DNA from: Chromatocurvus halotolerans
GTDB taxonomy: Bacteria > Pseudomonadota > Gammaproteobacteria > Pseudomonadales > Halieaceae
Direction: 5' to 3'
Length of the DNA: 64,000 nucleotides
Assembly: GCF_004340525.1 (NCBI RefSeq)
Contig: NZ_SLWX01000002.1
Coordinates: forward strand, 310,001-374,000
Both the position numbers and the translations under genes were made by a program. Under the pieces are notes generated by a model. The model was not told where the DNA came from and searched no databases. It saw nothing but the letters and a program-made list of their open reading frames with translations. Shown here piece by piece: positions 26,902-35,604 of this stretch. How positions within the stretch are numbered: the first letter of the stretch is position 1; every line of letters starts with the position of its first letter.

Positions 26902-27074
26902 GGGTCTAACCTATTCGGCTTCCGGGCTTTTGTATGAGCGGGCATTTTATACGCGCTGGTATATTGCCTGAAGAATTTCGGTAACGGACCATCACGAGCC
27001 GCATATATACAGGATCGTCTTGTGTATGACGCACCTTCAATTATTTGTGTTCGGTAAGCGAAGCAGGGCGACTC

Positions 27075-27600
27075 GTGAAAAAGAAACTGCTAATGGCTGC
27101 TGCGCTCGGGGAGCTGCTTGCCGCGCTTTTCATCCTTGAACTGGATGAATACCTGATACTAGCGTGGTCCAGCGACAGCCTCGAATTCTTTGCCGGGCAG
27201 CTGGCACGATATCCGGTTTTTGTGCCCGCGGCTTATTTTGTCATCTACGTGATCGTCACAGCGCCGTATTTACCGGGCGCCGCTCTCATGACCCTTGCTC
27301 GCTGAGCACTCTTCGGCCTCTGACAGGGACTTCTACTGGTTTCTTTTGTTTTACCCCATTGGCGCGACACTCGCTTGTATTGTCGCGCGCTTTCTGCCGC
27401 GAGACGTAGTTTAGCGTCGATTCGGCGAACGCCTAAAAGCCATTGGCCCGGGTATTGAGCGTGATGGCGCCTTTCACCTGTTTACGCATCGCTGGGTGCC
27501 AATTTCCCGTTTTTTAATCAATCTGGCGATGAGGTTGACCCGACTGCGGACCTGGACCTTATATTGGGTAAGCCAGATGGCTCACGTAGGGCGTTACCGC
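27075..27600 (+). pseudogene. Degraded TVP38/TMEM64-family membrane protein gene
   Basis: The first 230 bases encode MKKKLLMAAALGELLAALF to PYLPGAALMTLAR, the N-terminal part of a TVP38/TMEM64 (DedA-like) protein, and then stop. Family sequence continues in other frames: GATLACIVARFLPRDVV up to a stop near 27412, then GERLKAIGPG and the RDGAFHLFTHRWVP region near 27465, ending around WTLYWVSQMA. At least two frame breaks and missing internal residues make it non-functional. In relatives such genes often sit beside pyridine nucleotide-disulfide oxidoreductases. Confidence 0.8.
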
Positions 27601-27657
27601 CAGCCTAGAGTGCCAGCGAGCCCAGCATTCACATTCGATTGGTAGCAACGTTCTCCA

Positions 27658-29037
27658 TCAGTCGACCCGCAGCAGTGCATGTAGCAGGTTGTCCTGAAAG
27701 GTGATATTGCCTGTCAGCACTTCATGTCGCTCGCAGAAGAAGAACACGTTGCGGGGTGCAAAGTGCAGGTATTTGTGCCTTGGAGCGGTTGGGTCCAGCT
27801 CCTCACGCCCGAGCAAGGATGCTTTTGTTACCGTGCCGTCGCCGGGTTCCAGCATGAGTCTCGAATAATCAATTCCCGCGGTAGGGTGTTGTATATTCTC
27901 CGGCCACAGTCTCAGCACGGATTCTCCCTTTACCTCCTCGACGACGAGATTCGCCGGCGTCAGGCTGCAATCCCCGCCGAATACGAGTGATTCGGCTGAT
28001 TCGGCGGCGGTTTCCAGGCTGAGTGACCAGGTGAAGCGGCGCGCACGCTCAAGCTGTTTGTCGAAGTATTCGCGCAATGTGGCGATACGTATCTCTGCGG
28101 CAGTTGTCCCGTAGCGACGTATCAGTCTTTCCTTCACCGCGGGATCCCAGGGCCCCATTCTGAAGCGCTGCCAGATAGCCGCATCAAACTGGTCCCGCTG
28201 TAGCGGATCCCCGGATAAGGTGTACAGCCAGTTATCCAGGGCATGCGGGAAGAGCTGGTAGATCGCAGGCATTGTCATCAGGACCTCTGGTGGTGACCGG
28301 CGCAGACCAAGATGCTCACCGTTGATCAGTGAGCGAATGGCACCGATAGAACCGAGGTTTGGGGTGCCGACCAGAACCAGCCGGCGCAGGCGACTGGCCC
28401 CTGGATCGTCTGCGTCAAACTGGTTGTTGTTCAGTACGTCTGCGGTCCCATAGCGACTGTAGTAGCGTGCGATCAACCCACCCATGGAATGGCCGATAAT
28501 ATCCACCCGGAGGTCAGGGCTCGCGTGGTCGCTGCGAATCGTCCGGATGAGTCGGTCCAGTTCGCGAGCGCTTTGCACGGCGTCCTGGCGCCAGTCGTAG
28601 GTCATGACGTAGTAGCGCGGCGCGCTGTCATCGGGCGCGACTCCCGCGGCGCCGCGCCGGTATCCGCCGGGCCCCTCAAGTAGCTTGATGATGCGGCTGT
28701 AATATTCACGTCCAGCCGCCTTGTCAAAGAGCGCGCCCGGTTCCAGACTGCCGGGGTGCGGCTGAAGCGTGTCCTCGTCGATGGGCATCGCCAGGTCCTG
28801 GTATCGGGATACCAGCAGTTTTCCGATACTCCCCGGCCATGCCTCGGTGCCATCCTCGCGTTTCAGTCGCGAACCGAGGACCCCCGGAATCAGAATAAGC
28901 GGCGGCTGCTCTGCCTGGCCCTTCGCCGATTCATAGAGTCGCGCAAGGTCAGGCTTGTCCGGGCTGCCGATGCAGCCGGCCAGTGTAAGCAGCAACAGAC
29001 TCTGAATGAGCGGCCGCTGTATTGAACGGGAACGCAT
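27658..29037 (-). CDS. LCAT-like alpha/beta hydrolase lipoprotein
   Basis: This 459-residue protein has a lipoprotein signal with lipobox LTLAGC (Cys22). The lecithin:cholesterol acyltransferase-like fold starts LILIPGVLGSRL, with the nucleophile serine in IGHSMGGLIARYY near residue 185. It is likely an envelope phospholipase or acyltransferase, with unknown substrate. It is two bases downstream of the DUF547 gene in the same orientation, which suggests an operon with the antiporter. Confidence 0.82.
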   Translation of the reverse strand: MRSRSIQRPLIQSLLLLTLAGCIGSPDKPDLARLYESAKGQAEQPPLILIPGVLGSRLKREDGTEAWPGSIGKLLVSRYQDLAMPIDEDTLQPHPGSLEPGALFDKAAGREYYSRIIKLLEGPGGYRRGAAGVAPDDSAPRYYVMTYDWRQDAVQSARELDRLIRTIRSDHASPDLRVDIIGHSMGGLIARYYSRYGTADVLNNNQFDADDPGASRLRRLVLVGTPNLGSIGAIRSLINGEHLGLRRSPPEVLMTMPAIYQLFPHALDNWLYTLSGDPLQRDQFDAAIWQRFRMGPWDPAVKERLIRRYGTTAAEIRIATLREYFDKQLERARRFTWSLSLETAAESAESLVFGGDCSLTPANLVVEEVKGESVLRLWPENIQHPTAGIDYSRLMLEPGDGTVTKASLLGREELDPTAPRHKYLHFAPRNVFFFCERHEVLTGNITFQDNLLHALLRVD

Positions 29038-29039
29038 AA

Positions 29040-29846
29040 CTACTCGTCCGGGGGCCTGCTGTCATTCAGGCGCCAGTCATAGTCTGTGTAGCGGATCTCC
29101 ACGCTGCCCGCGTGCAGCGCTTCTGTCTGATCCGCAGACAGTTTCAGTGCATCTGCATAGCGGACTAGGAAACCCGCGAGCGAGTGGGTACCTCGCCACC
29201 CTGTCTCGAAGTCTTCCCGGTACCATTTGAAGATTGGCGAAACATACAGCCTGCCGTCGCGCCACCGGTTGCGACTTCGATCCTTGAGAAAATCCCGTGT
29301 CTGCGCTTCCAGCTGTGCGTCCAGTTTGTCCGCGACGTACGCCTCTGACCGGAGCGCGGGACAGCCGATGCTCGCGCAGTTCACGGCAAAATGAATCCGC
29401 GGTTCGTCAGATTCACCTGAGCCGCGAATCATTTTATGCTCGATTTCGTCCAGCGTGCGTTTCTCGCCCAGGAGTGGGGCAATGGACTTTTTCCAGGGGG
29501 AGCCGAACCAGCCACCAATGTCTCTTATGGACGCGATATCGGGATACTCGCCGAGGATCAGCTCGACTGTCCAGGCGTTGTAGGCGTTGATCAGGAAGGC
29601 GAGGCGTTCCGACTCGCGCCATGCTGCGAATGTCTCCGCCTCCACATCAGAGAGCCGATCCAGATAGCTGCGCAGTCTGCCCCGCTGCCCCTGAACACCG
29701 GCGTAGTCGATGGTGGTGCTGTCGCCGTTTTCCGTGGCCGACACGAAGCGGCCCAGCAGCCGATTCCATTCGCTGTGATCGAAGGCGCCTGCACCGGAGG
29801 TGAACGTCAGGCATGTGAGCAGTGTGGCCAACCGTAGTAGTTTCAT
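29040..29846 (-). CDS. DUF547 domain-containing exported protein
   Basis: The start at 29846 overlaps the antiporter stop (ATGA) and gives 268 residues with a signal peptide (LLRLATLLTCLTFTSGAGA). The DUF547 core is visible as LAFLINAYNAWTVELIL, then HFAVNCASIGCPALR with two cysteines, then SPIFKWYREDF. The function of the domain is unknown. Translational coupling with the antiporter suggests the proteins are made together. Confidence 0.85.
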   Translation of the reverse strand: MKLLRLATLLTCLTFTSGAGAFDHSEWNRLLGRFVSATENGDSTTIDYAGVQGQRGRLRSYLDRLSDVEAETFAAWRESERLAFLINAYNAWTVELILGEYPDIASIRDIGGWFGSPWKKSIAPLLGEKRTLDEIEHKMIRGSGESDEPRIHFAVNCASIGCPALRSEAYVADKLDAQLEAQTRDFLKDRSRNRWRDGRLYVSPIFKWYREDFETGWRGTHSLAGFLVRYADALKLSADQTEALHAGSVEIRYTDYDWRLNDSRPPDE

Positions 29847-31090
29847 GAACGCTCTCTGCGAGGGGTTGCTGGCTGACCGGCGAGGCCGAGACGTCTTATC
29901 AGCCACCCTGTGGTTGTACCCTGAATCAGGCTGCTGAAAAGGACGACGCTGAATACCATTGCCTGCACGGTATACCAGTAGGGCAGTTCCGTGGGCAGTG
30001 ACAGAACCAGTGCGATAGCGATCGCGCCGCGCAATCCCCCCCATATCAACAGTGGCCGCCAGGCATTGGGTACAGCCTGCTTTGCCCCAAGGACAGTCGC
30101 GGGCCATGTTGACCCGTAAACGGCAATGCCTCGACTGACAAGGGCGACGGGAACAGCAAGAAGCGCTGCGAGCCACTGATCAAGGAACATCGACGGCACG
30201 ATGACCAGTCCCATGAGCATGTAGGTGAAGGCTATCCATGTTCCACCCAGCCAGTTCCAGGTGACGTCCAGGTCGGCAGCGGGAACGGCGTCGTGCTGTG
30301 AGAACAGCCAGCGCATGCACATGCCCGTTGCAACCACGGAGATAATGCCCGAAACGTGCAGGAGCGACTCGGCGATGAAAAAGCTGCTGAAAGCTGCAAA
30401 TACCAGCAAACCGTGCGTCGTCGTCGCGCTGGACAGGTAGCGGATCAGGAAGTGGAGCAATAGCCCCAGGGTTGCACCGACAAGTGGCGCGATCAGGAGA
30501 TTTCGCAGCACCAGGGCACCGGTTGACACGACGTTCAGCGTTCCGTCCGCGTCAAGCGCGCAGGCGAGAACCAGTCCGAAAAGTATGGCGGCGGTGGCAT
30601 CGTTCAGCAGGCTTTCACCTTCAATCAGCGTGGTCACGTCCTCTGCCGCACGCTCGTCCTTCAGGCGAGTCACAACGGCGACGGGGTCGATAGCAGCAAG
30701 AATGGCGCCGGCGAGCATGGCTGCCAGCCAGGGAAATCCGGGGTGATCGATAACGAAGTAGGTCAGTAAAGCGGTCGCGAGGGCGCTCAGGGCAACGCCA
30801 ACGGTCGACAGCGTGATGATCGGCAGTAACCACTGTCGGAGTTCAGTCAGCCTGATGTGCCAGGCGGCTTGAAACAGGAGTGGTGGCAGTAGGATAAAGA
30901 AGACGAGATCTTCAATATTGTGCGCCCGAACACCTGTATCAAGTCCGAGAGGCGCCAGGAGCTGTCCCGCTGCGAGACCGGTGAGAAGGCAGGCAAGGGT
31001 CATTTCAAGGCGCAGGGTCCTCCCCAGCGCGATGCCCAGGAAAGCCAGCCCGAAGAGTAGAAGCGCGTTGCCGGTAACGCCCGCAATCAT
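29843..31090 (-). CDS. CPA1-type Na+/H+ antiporter
   Basis: This 415-residue protein has about twelve transmembrane segments and the CPA1 ion-binding region (ILAAIDPVAVVTRLKDERA near residue 130, LIEGESLLNDATAAILFG near 160). Such antiporters exchange sodium or potassium for protons across the inner membrane. It is the first gene of the antiporter-DUF547-LCAT set. Confidence 0.88.
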   Translation of the reverse strand: MIAGVTGNALLLFGLAFLGIALGRTLRLEMTLACLLTGLAAGQLLAPLGLDTGVRAHNIEDLVFFILLPPLLFQAAWHIRLTELRQWLLPIITLSTVGVALSALATALLTYFVIDHPGFPWLAAMLAGAILAAIDPVAVVTRLKDERAAEDVTTLIEGESLLNDATAAILFGLVLACALDADGTLNVVSTGALVLRNLLIAPLVGATLGLLLHFLIRYLSSATTTHGLLVFAAFSSFFIAESLLHVSGIISVVATGMCMRWLFSQHDAVPAADLDVTWNWLGGTWIAFTYMLMGLVIVPSMFLDQWLAALLAVPVALVSRGIAVYGSTWPATVLGAKQAVPNAWRPLLIWGGLRGAIAIALVLSLPTELPYWYTVQAMVFSVVLFSSLIQGTTTGWLIRRLGLAGQPATPRRERS

Positions 31091-31183
31091 GTCAATGGGT
31101 CCCGCGAATGATGTCGCCGCGGCACGGTTCTGGTCCTCGGCGGGCGCCCCACGCGCTCTGCAATGTTAAGAATTTGTGTGCCA

Positions 31184-31621
31184 CTAGAAATTGAATAGCT
31201 CGAAGCGCCCTTCGGCGCGCTCAAGCAGTTCCTGCTGGTTCTCAGCGTTGTTCCAGTCGCGCAGGGCGTCAAGCTCTTCAGATTTGTGAAACAGGTATAG
31301 TCGACCGTCGATCAACTTGAATCGCTCCGGGTCGACGGCCACGTCCCGTCCCAATGCCAGGCTGTAGGGGCAGTGGGCACCCAGCGCCGGGACGTATTTT
31401 TCGGGGTTCTGGTTGAAAGTCGCCATCTGCTCACTGGATCTGAGGTAGTAGATTTTACCGTTGTGAATTGCGGCGAAACGTGGATGGCCTTTCTCTGCCC
31501 GGTCTTTGGTGAAATAGGAGACAGGGCTGTAGCCCTCGATGGCGATGTCATTTGCATTCACTGGGGCTCCTCCCAATAGCGCTAATGACAGGGCGAGAAA
31601 CACGTGAATAAAGATCTGCAT
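31184..31621 (-). CDS. YHS domain-containing exported protein
   Basis: This 145-residue protein has a signal peptide (FLALSLALLGGAPVNA). A YHS-like domain follows: IAIEGYSPVSYF, then KGHPRFAAIHNGKIYYL, then FNQNPEKYVPALGAHCPY, with a single conserved cysteine. YHS domains are small metal-associated modules common in copper and heavy-metal proteins. It has its own copy of the shared promoter element 43 bases upstream. Confidence 0.85.
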   Translation of the reverse strand: MQIFIHVFLALSLALLGGAPVNANDIAIEGYSPVSYFTKDRAEKGHPRFAAIHNGKIYYLRSSEQMATFNQNPEKYVPALGAHCPYSLALGRDVAVDPERFKLIDGRLYLFHKSEELDALRDWNNAENQQELLERAEGRFELFNF

Positions 31622-31663
31622 GTGGAACCTCCAGGCGTGACAGTCAGGAATATGCCCTCGCTT

Positions 31664-31690
31664 GGATTCAAAGGGAGCGGCTTTGTTACA
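31664..31690 (-). promoter_or_regulatory. ECF-type promoter element upstream of the YHS gene
   Basis: On the minus strand this is TGTAAC, 17 bases, then ATCC. It resembles the hvfA element beyond the core: both read TGTAACAAA, one variable base, then CCGCT. The YHS start is 43 bases downstream. Confidence 0.75.
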
Positions 31691-31754
31691 GGGTTGGCCC
31701 CGTGATCGCTGGCGACCGTTACAGTAAATCCCTGATAATCGATTGAAGGGTCTA

Positions 31755-32645
31755 TTAGAGATCGAGACTCAACCCATCGCGAGCAAGCACCACCGGTGCG
31801 ACCATTCTCTGGAAGCTCTCGGGCGCTTCCTGCTCGCTGCGCTTCATGAAGTGCGATAGCAGAATCCGCTCTGGTGTCAGCTGGTTAGCCAGGGACACCA
31901 GTTCACTCGGGATCATATGCAGTCGTCTGGCTGTAGCTCCGGCGTTTTCGGGAACTGCGGCGTGCAGAATCAAAAGGTCCGCGTTGCGTGCGAAGGCCGT
32001 AAATGTCTCGGGCGCACCAGACATATCACCCGCATAGACCACGACACAGCCGCCGAGGTCTGCACGCCAGGCCAGGGCTGGTATGGGTCCGTGTCGCACG
32101 GGCAGTGAGCTCGCGTGCCACCCCTCGCCGCTCAGGTGCCCCACGCTTTGCGCGGGCATGTCGAGAGTGCTCAGCGTGTAGGCCTCTGTGCCATCCTCAA
32201 GGTAGCTGCTGAGATAGCGGAAGGCACCATCCGGGCCGATCAGCCTTTTCATGAACGTGCTCGTGCGAGGCATTCGATCATTGCCCGCGGGGCCGGCAAT
32301 GACAAGATTAGTATTGCGGTCCGTGAAGAATGAACCCTTGATGAATGCTGGAATGTCTACGGAGTGGTCCGTGTGAAGGTGGCTCAGCAGAATGGCATCA
32401 AGGTCAGCGAAGCGCGCGCCTGCGCTGCCAAAGCCGAGGCTACTGCCTGAGCCTGCATCCAACAACAGCCGCGCCGAATCACCCTGCCACAGCAGGTAGG
32501 AACTGCTGCTTCTTCCATCATCAATTTCGGGGCCGCCGGAACCCAGGACCTGAACGCGTATGCCAACGCAGTCGCCCGCAGAAGATTCCTGTATCCGTCC
32601 GGCAGTCAGCACCAGGATCACGACGAGCCGCAGAATTGTCCCCAT
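31755..32645 (-). CDS. MBL-fold metallohydrolase, exported
   Basis: The ATG at 32645 gives 296 residues with a short signal-like N-terminus (LRLVVILVLTAG). The metallo-beta-lactamase fold shows the zinc motif LLSHLHTDHSVD near residue 80, an aspartate in VYAGDMSG and a late histidine in LLSHFMKR. It resembles the tRNase Z/arylsulfatase-like branch. It starts seven bases after doxX, so it is the last gene of the hvf operon. Its role there is unknown; a periplasmic hydrolase is possible. Confidence 0.8.
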   Translation of the reverse strand: MGTILRLVVILVLTAGRIQESSAGDCVGIRVQVLGSGGPEIDDGRSSSSYLLWQGDSARLLLDAGSGSSLGFGSAGARFADLDAILLSHLHTDHSVDIPAFIKGSFFTDRNTNLVIAGPAGNDRMPRTSTFMKRLIGPDGAFRYLSSYLEDGTEAYTLSTLDMPAQSVGHLSGEGWHASSLPVRHGPIPALAWRADLGGCVVVYAGDMSGAPETFTAFARNADLLILHAAVPENAGATARRLHMIPSELVSLANQLTPERILLSHFMKRSEQEAPESFQRMVAPVVLARDGLSLDL

Positions 32646-32652
32646 CGTGTCT

Positions 32653-33303
32653 TTACCGGTTACGGAGAAACCGTGCTGCAAACCAGTAGTCCAGACTGAC
32701 GTAGCGCCCGGCGCCGGTAAAGAACAGCGACAGCAGCATGATGAAATAGGTGGCGGCGAATTCAATGCCGTTGTTCAGCACCACGAAAGTACCCCTGCCG
32801 GTCAGCCAGCCATAGTTGCCGTGTTCGCGCAGCAGGCTGCGCGCCGCGTCCAGACGTCGACCGACCTCCTCGCTATTCTCCAGGCTTGCCTGCGCCCCCG
32901 GTATGCCCGCACCGGCCAGTGGCTTCGCCATGCTGGTGGAAGGATCGGAAGGTGCGATGGCAAACCAGCCATTCTCCCAATGCACCGAAAATGCCGCCAC
33001 CAGCATTGTGATCATAAGGGGTATGGCGATGTAACGTGTCGCCAGGCCCAGGATCAGCAGGAAACCGCCAACCAGTTCCGCACTGACGGCGAGAAAAGCC
33101 ATCAGGCCTGGCAGTGGCAGGCCCAGCCCCCAGTCGGCGTTGCCGAACCAGGCGACGGTATTGTCCCAGGCGACCAGCTTGTTGATACCTGCGGAGATAA
33201 AGACCGGACCCAGGTACAGCCGGAGCAGGAGCGGCGCCAGAAAATCCAGCTGCCGCGTCATATTCAACCAGTCGTGCAGGCGGGTCATACTCGTCGTGAT
33301 CAT
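32653..33303 (-). CDS. DoxX family membrane protein
   Basis: This 216-residue protein has four transmembrane segments. It shows the DoxX start LLLRLYLGPVFISAGINKL, and a long periplasmic-type insertion between helices three and four (around residues 115-170). DoxX proteins regularly accompany DUF692/DUF2063 pairs in hvf- and buf-type operons, where a role in metal or quinone redox is suspected. It lies 15 bases after hvfC. Confidence 0.85.
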   Translation of the reverse strand: MITTSMTRLHDWLNMTRQLDFLAPLLLRLYLGPVFISAGINKLVAWDNTVAWFGNADWGLGLPLPGLMAFLAVSAELVGGFLLILGLATRYIAIPLMITMLVAAFSVHWENGWFAIAPSDPSTSMAKPLAGAGIPGAQASLENSEEVGRRLDAARSLLREHGNYGWLTGRGTFVVLNNGIEFAATYFIMLLSLFFTGAGRYVSLDYWFAARFLRNR

Positions 33304-33318
33304 GTGGCTTTCCCATAT

Positions 33319-34113
33319 TCAGTCGTTAGATTGTGTGGATTCCGGGTCGCAGGGAAGCAGTCCAATCAGGATTCCGCGTTCGATAAAGTCCTCGAGGAGC
33401 GACTGGCCAAATGCCAGGACGCGCCCGGGTTCCATCCCTGGCATGCTCTCGGCCAGGCGCTGCAGGTGGTAACACCCAGTGCGGGGCGTTTCAGCGCCTG
33501 ACCTCAACTGCTCAAGCAGTTCAGCCGTGGGCTGATTGATCGCCATGAATCGCACGACGTCTTTGTGATCGCGGTACATGAGCAGGTGCATGAGCTCAGG
33601 CAACAGCTCGGCGTCCGGATTGTCCGGTCCCAGGGTCGCCACTGGCCAGTGATAGCGCAGTGTCCGCAACACAGGGTTGAGCACCGGGCAGAGTGACATG
33701 ACATCACCGGTGGTGCGCAGTCCTGCCGGGGGTGTCGGCGCGTCCTGCAGCGCCAGCACAAGCTCCATCCATTCATAGTGGGCGAGCTCCGCTGCGTAGG
33801 CCGGGTACTCTGGCGGGGCGCCACCGGCTTGCAGCCAGCTGACAAATTCCGCGGATATGTCGGTGAAGTAGGGCGTCTCGCAGGCATGCGTCGCAAAAAA
33901 CCTGCGCACCAGCGGATGCCAGGTGCCTGCAACGTCGAGGATCCGGTGCAGCACGGGAAATCCCTGGCGCAGGAATCCCTCCATGTTGTTATAGAAAAGA
34001 TCCTGGTAAACCTTCAGCCTGCGCTGCTCTATCGCACCGGGCGGTGGGTTGGACGCGGGATCGCGTAAGTAATTTGCCACCTTTCGCTGCACCTCGTGAA
34101 AATCCTGGCTCAT
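33319..34113 (-). CDS. hvfC: HvfC-type RiPP maturation partner (DUF2063)
   Basis: This 264-residue protein has the DUF2063 N-terminal region: RLKVYQDLFYNNMEGFLRQGFPVL, then FFATHACETPYFTDISAEF. A C-terminal HvfC-type extension carries FMAINQPTAELLEQL. Proteins of this family bind the leader of the precursor peptide and work with the DUF692 iron enzyme. The start overlaps the hvfB stop by four bases. It follows hvfB in the canonical order A-B-C. Confidence 0.9.
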   Translation of the reverse strand: MSQDFHEVQRKVANYLRDPASNPPPGAIEQRRLKVYQDLFYNNMEGFLRQGFPVLHRILDVAGTWHPLVRRFFATHACETPYFTDISAEFVSWLQAGGAPPEYPAYAAELAHYEWMELVLALQDAPTPPAGLRTTGDVMSLCPVLNPVLRTLRYHWPVATLGPDNPDAELLPELMHLLMYRDHKDVVRFMAINQPTAELLEQLRSGAETPRTGCYHLQRLAESMPGMEPGRVLAFGQSLLEDFIERGILIGLLPCDPESTQSND

Positions 34114-34973
34114 TGGGAACTGGCCATTCGCACCGTTGCACGCGCGTCGGACTGCGCACTGCGTACCCGCGACACCTCCTGCATCAGCTCCCCCAGCGGT
34201 GGCAGATTAAAATCCCGCTCCAGAAGCGTCGGCAGTGGGCCGGTCATGCGGTAGGTATATTCCAGAAGCTCCCAGACCGGGTCGATCACGGCGGCGCCGT
34301 GAGTATCGATCTTGAGGTCAGCGTCTTCATCGTAGTGGCCCGCCACGTGCAGGTACTTCACTCGCGACAGCGGCAGGCTGTCGATAAAGGCACGGGGGTC
34401 GTAGCGGTGATTGATCGAATTGACGTAGACGTTGTTGACGTCCAGCAGAATGTCGCAGTCAGCCTCATTGGCCACCGCGGATATGAAATCCGACTCCGAC
34501 ATGCCGTCGCCAAAATCAGCGTAGTAGGAGATGTTCTCCATGCCGATACGCTGTCCAAGATGTTCCTGAACCTGGCGGATACGGGCAGCAACATAATAGA
34601 CTGCTTCCTCACAGAAGGGCATTGGGAGCAGGTCGTACAGATGGCCGGCTTCGCTGCAGTAGCTCAGGTGCTCGGTGTAGTAGCGGATGTTGTATCGGTC
34701 AATGAACTGACGGAGGCTGTCCAGCAGGTCGGCGTCCAGCGGATCCGGGCTGCCAATGGACAGCGACAGGCCGTGGCTGGCCAGGGAATAACGCTCGGCG
34801 AGTGCATCGAGGTCGCGCCTACAGCGTCCGCCCGCCCTAATCCAGTTCTCCGGTGCGACCTCGAGAAAATCAGGTCGGTCATTGTCAACTGAAAGCAGCG
34901 GGCCGGTGAGGGCCCGTCGCAGTCCGAGTCCTGCCCCCGAGAGGGCAGGAGTCTGTGCTTCACTGGTTTTCAT
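34110..34973 (-). CDS. hvfB: HvfB-type multinuclear non-heme iron oxidase (DUF692)
   Basis: This 287-residue DUF692/MNIO protein begins GAGLGLRRAL and has the family's metal-binding residues in recognisable places: SHGLSLSIG, TEHLSY, MENISYY, LDVNNVYVNS, HVAGHYDED, DTHGAAV and LLERD. Related enzymes (MbnB, TglH, BufB, HvfB) use iron and oxygen to rework cysteines of a peptide. In HvfB systems, EGKCG cysteines become copper-binding groups. The precursor gene is 21 bases upstream and the DUF2063 partner overlaps downstream. Confidence 0.94.
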   Translation of the reverse strand: MKTSEAQTPALSGAGLGLRRALTGPLLSVDNDRPDFLEVAPENWIRAGGRCRRDLDALAERYSLASHGLSLSIGSPDPLDADLLDSLRQFIDRYNIRYYTEHLSYCSEAGHLYDLLPMPFCEEAVYYVAARIRQVQEHLGQRIGMENISYYADFGDGMSESDFISAVANEADCDILLDVNNVYVNSINHRYDPRAFIDSLPLSRVKYLHVAGHYDEDADLKIDTHGAAVIDPVWELLEYTYRMTGPLPTLLERDFNLPPLGELMQEVSRVRSAQSDARATVRMASSQ

Positions 34974-34994
34974 GAGTGATAGATGTGCGCGAAT

Positions 34995-35393
34995 TTATGC
35001 GCCGCACTTGCCTTCACCGCATTTGCCCTCGGCCGACTTCTCACCGTCACCGCCGCACTTGCCTTCACCGCATTTGCCTTCGGCCGACTTCTCACCGTCA
35101 CCGCCGCACTTGCCTTCACCGCACTTGCCTTCGGCCGACTTCTCACCGTCACCGCCGCACTTGCCTTCACCGCACTTGCCTTCGGCCGACTTCTCGCCGT
35201 CACCGCCACACTTGCCTTCGCCGCACTTACCCTCGGCATGATTGCTGGCCAGCTGGTAGCCGCTGCCGAGATCATTGGCGACAAAGGGGTTTTCTGCGAC
35301 TGCGGACAGGGGTGCTGCCATTGAGCTGGATATGAAGGCAATACCCAGGGCTGTCCGGATTGCGTTGCTTGTCGTGTTTGCTTTGCTGTTCAT
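34995..35393 (-). CDS. hvfA: HvfA-type metallophore precursor with ten EGKCG core motifs
   Basis: This 132-residue precursor has a signal peptide (cleavage near AVA at residue 33), the family segment ENPFVANDLGSGYQLA, and then 80 residues of repeats. Four 17-residue units (AEGKCGEGKCGGDGEKS) are followed by a final 12-residue unit, giving ten EGKCG motifs and ten cysteines, with none elsewhere. It is the substrate of HvfB/HvfC and should become an exported copper-binding peptide. Most HvfA proteins I know of have fewer, irregular motifs. It has its own ECF-type promoter element at 35431-35457. Confidence 0.93.
   Translation of the reverse strand: MNSKANTTSNAIRTALGIAFISSSMAAPLSAVAENPFVANDLGSGYQLASNHAEGKCGEGKCGGDGEKSAEGKCGEGKCGGDGEKSAEGKCGEGKCGGDGEKSAEGKCGEGKCGGDGEKSAEGKCGEGKCGA
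34998..35237 (-). repeat. 51-bp tandem repeats encoding the metallophore core
   Basis: Four 51-bp units begin at about 35001, 35052, 35103 and 35154, plus a partial unit from 35205. They differ at only a few third-codon positions, such as GCCGCAC versus GCCACAC at 35205. The period is exactly 17 codons, so unit gain or loss keeps the frame and changes the number of EGKCG motifs by two. Confidence 0.95.
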
Positions 35394-35430
35394 GGTTGTC
35401 TCCTCGCTGTTAATGTGACTTGCAAGGGTT

Positions 35431-35457
35431 GGATGTTGGGGTAGCGGTTTTGTTACA
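35431..35457 (-). promoter_or_regulatory. ECF-type promoter element upstream of the hvf operon
   Basis: On the minus strand this reads TGTAAC, 17 bases, then ATCC. The hvfA start codon lies 38 bases beyond, with GAGGAG as the ribosome site. It matches the other four elements exactly in both blocks and in spacing. Confidence 0.8.
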
Positions 35458-35604
35458 TTTTTTTTCGCCCCTGCGTTTCGTGCCTTACGGTCTTGCTGCC
35501 CTCACTGCCATAATGCATGTTGCCGCGAGGCCCGTGGATCCTGAGGTTAGCGCCTCGTGTCGCGAACATCACGTTATGTCTCACTCCTGAGGGAATACAA
35601 AGGC

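Noticed and set aside
31697-31723. Second GTTACA near the YHS gene as another minus-strand element
   Set aside because: The expected GGAT partner reads GCCC at that spacing.
34998-35237. Possible CRISPR array
   Set aside because: The 51-bp units are directly adjacent with no variable spacers, and are coding with a 17-codon period.
34882-35341. Long proline/serine- or arginine-rich reading frames on both strands over the 51-bp repeats
   Set aside because: They are shadows of the hvfA repeat in other frames. They lack signals, starts and family character, whereas the minus-strand hvfA frame matches a known precursor.
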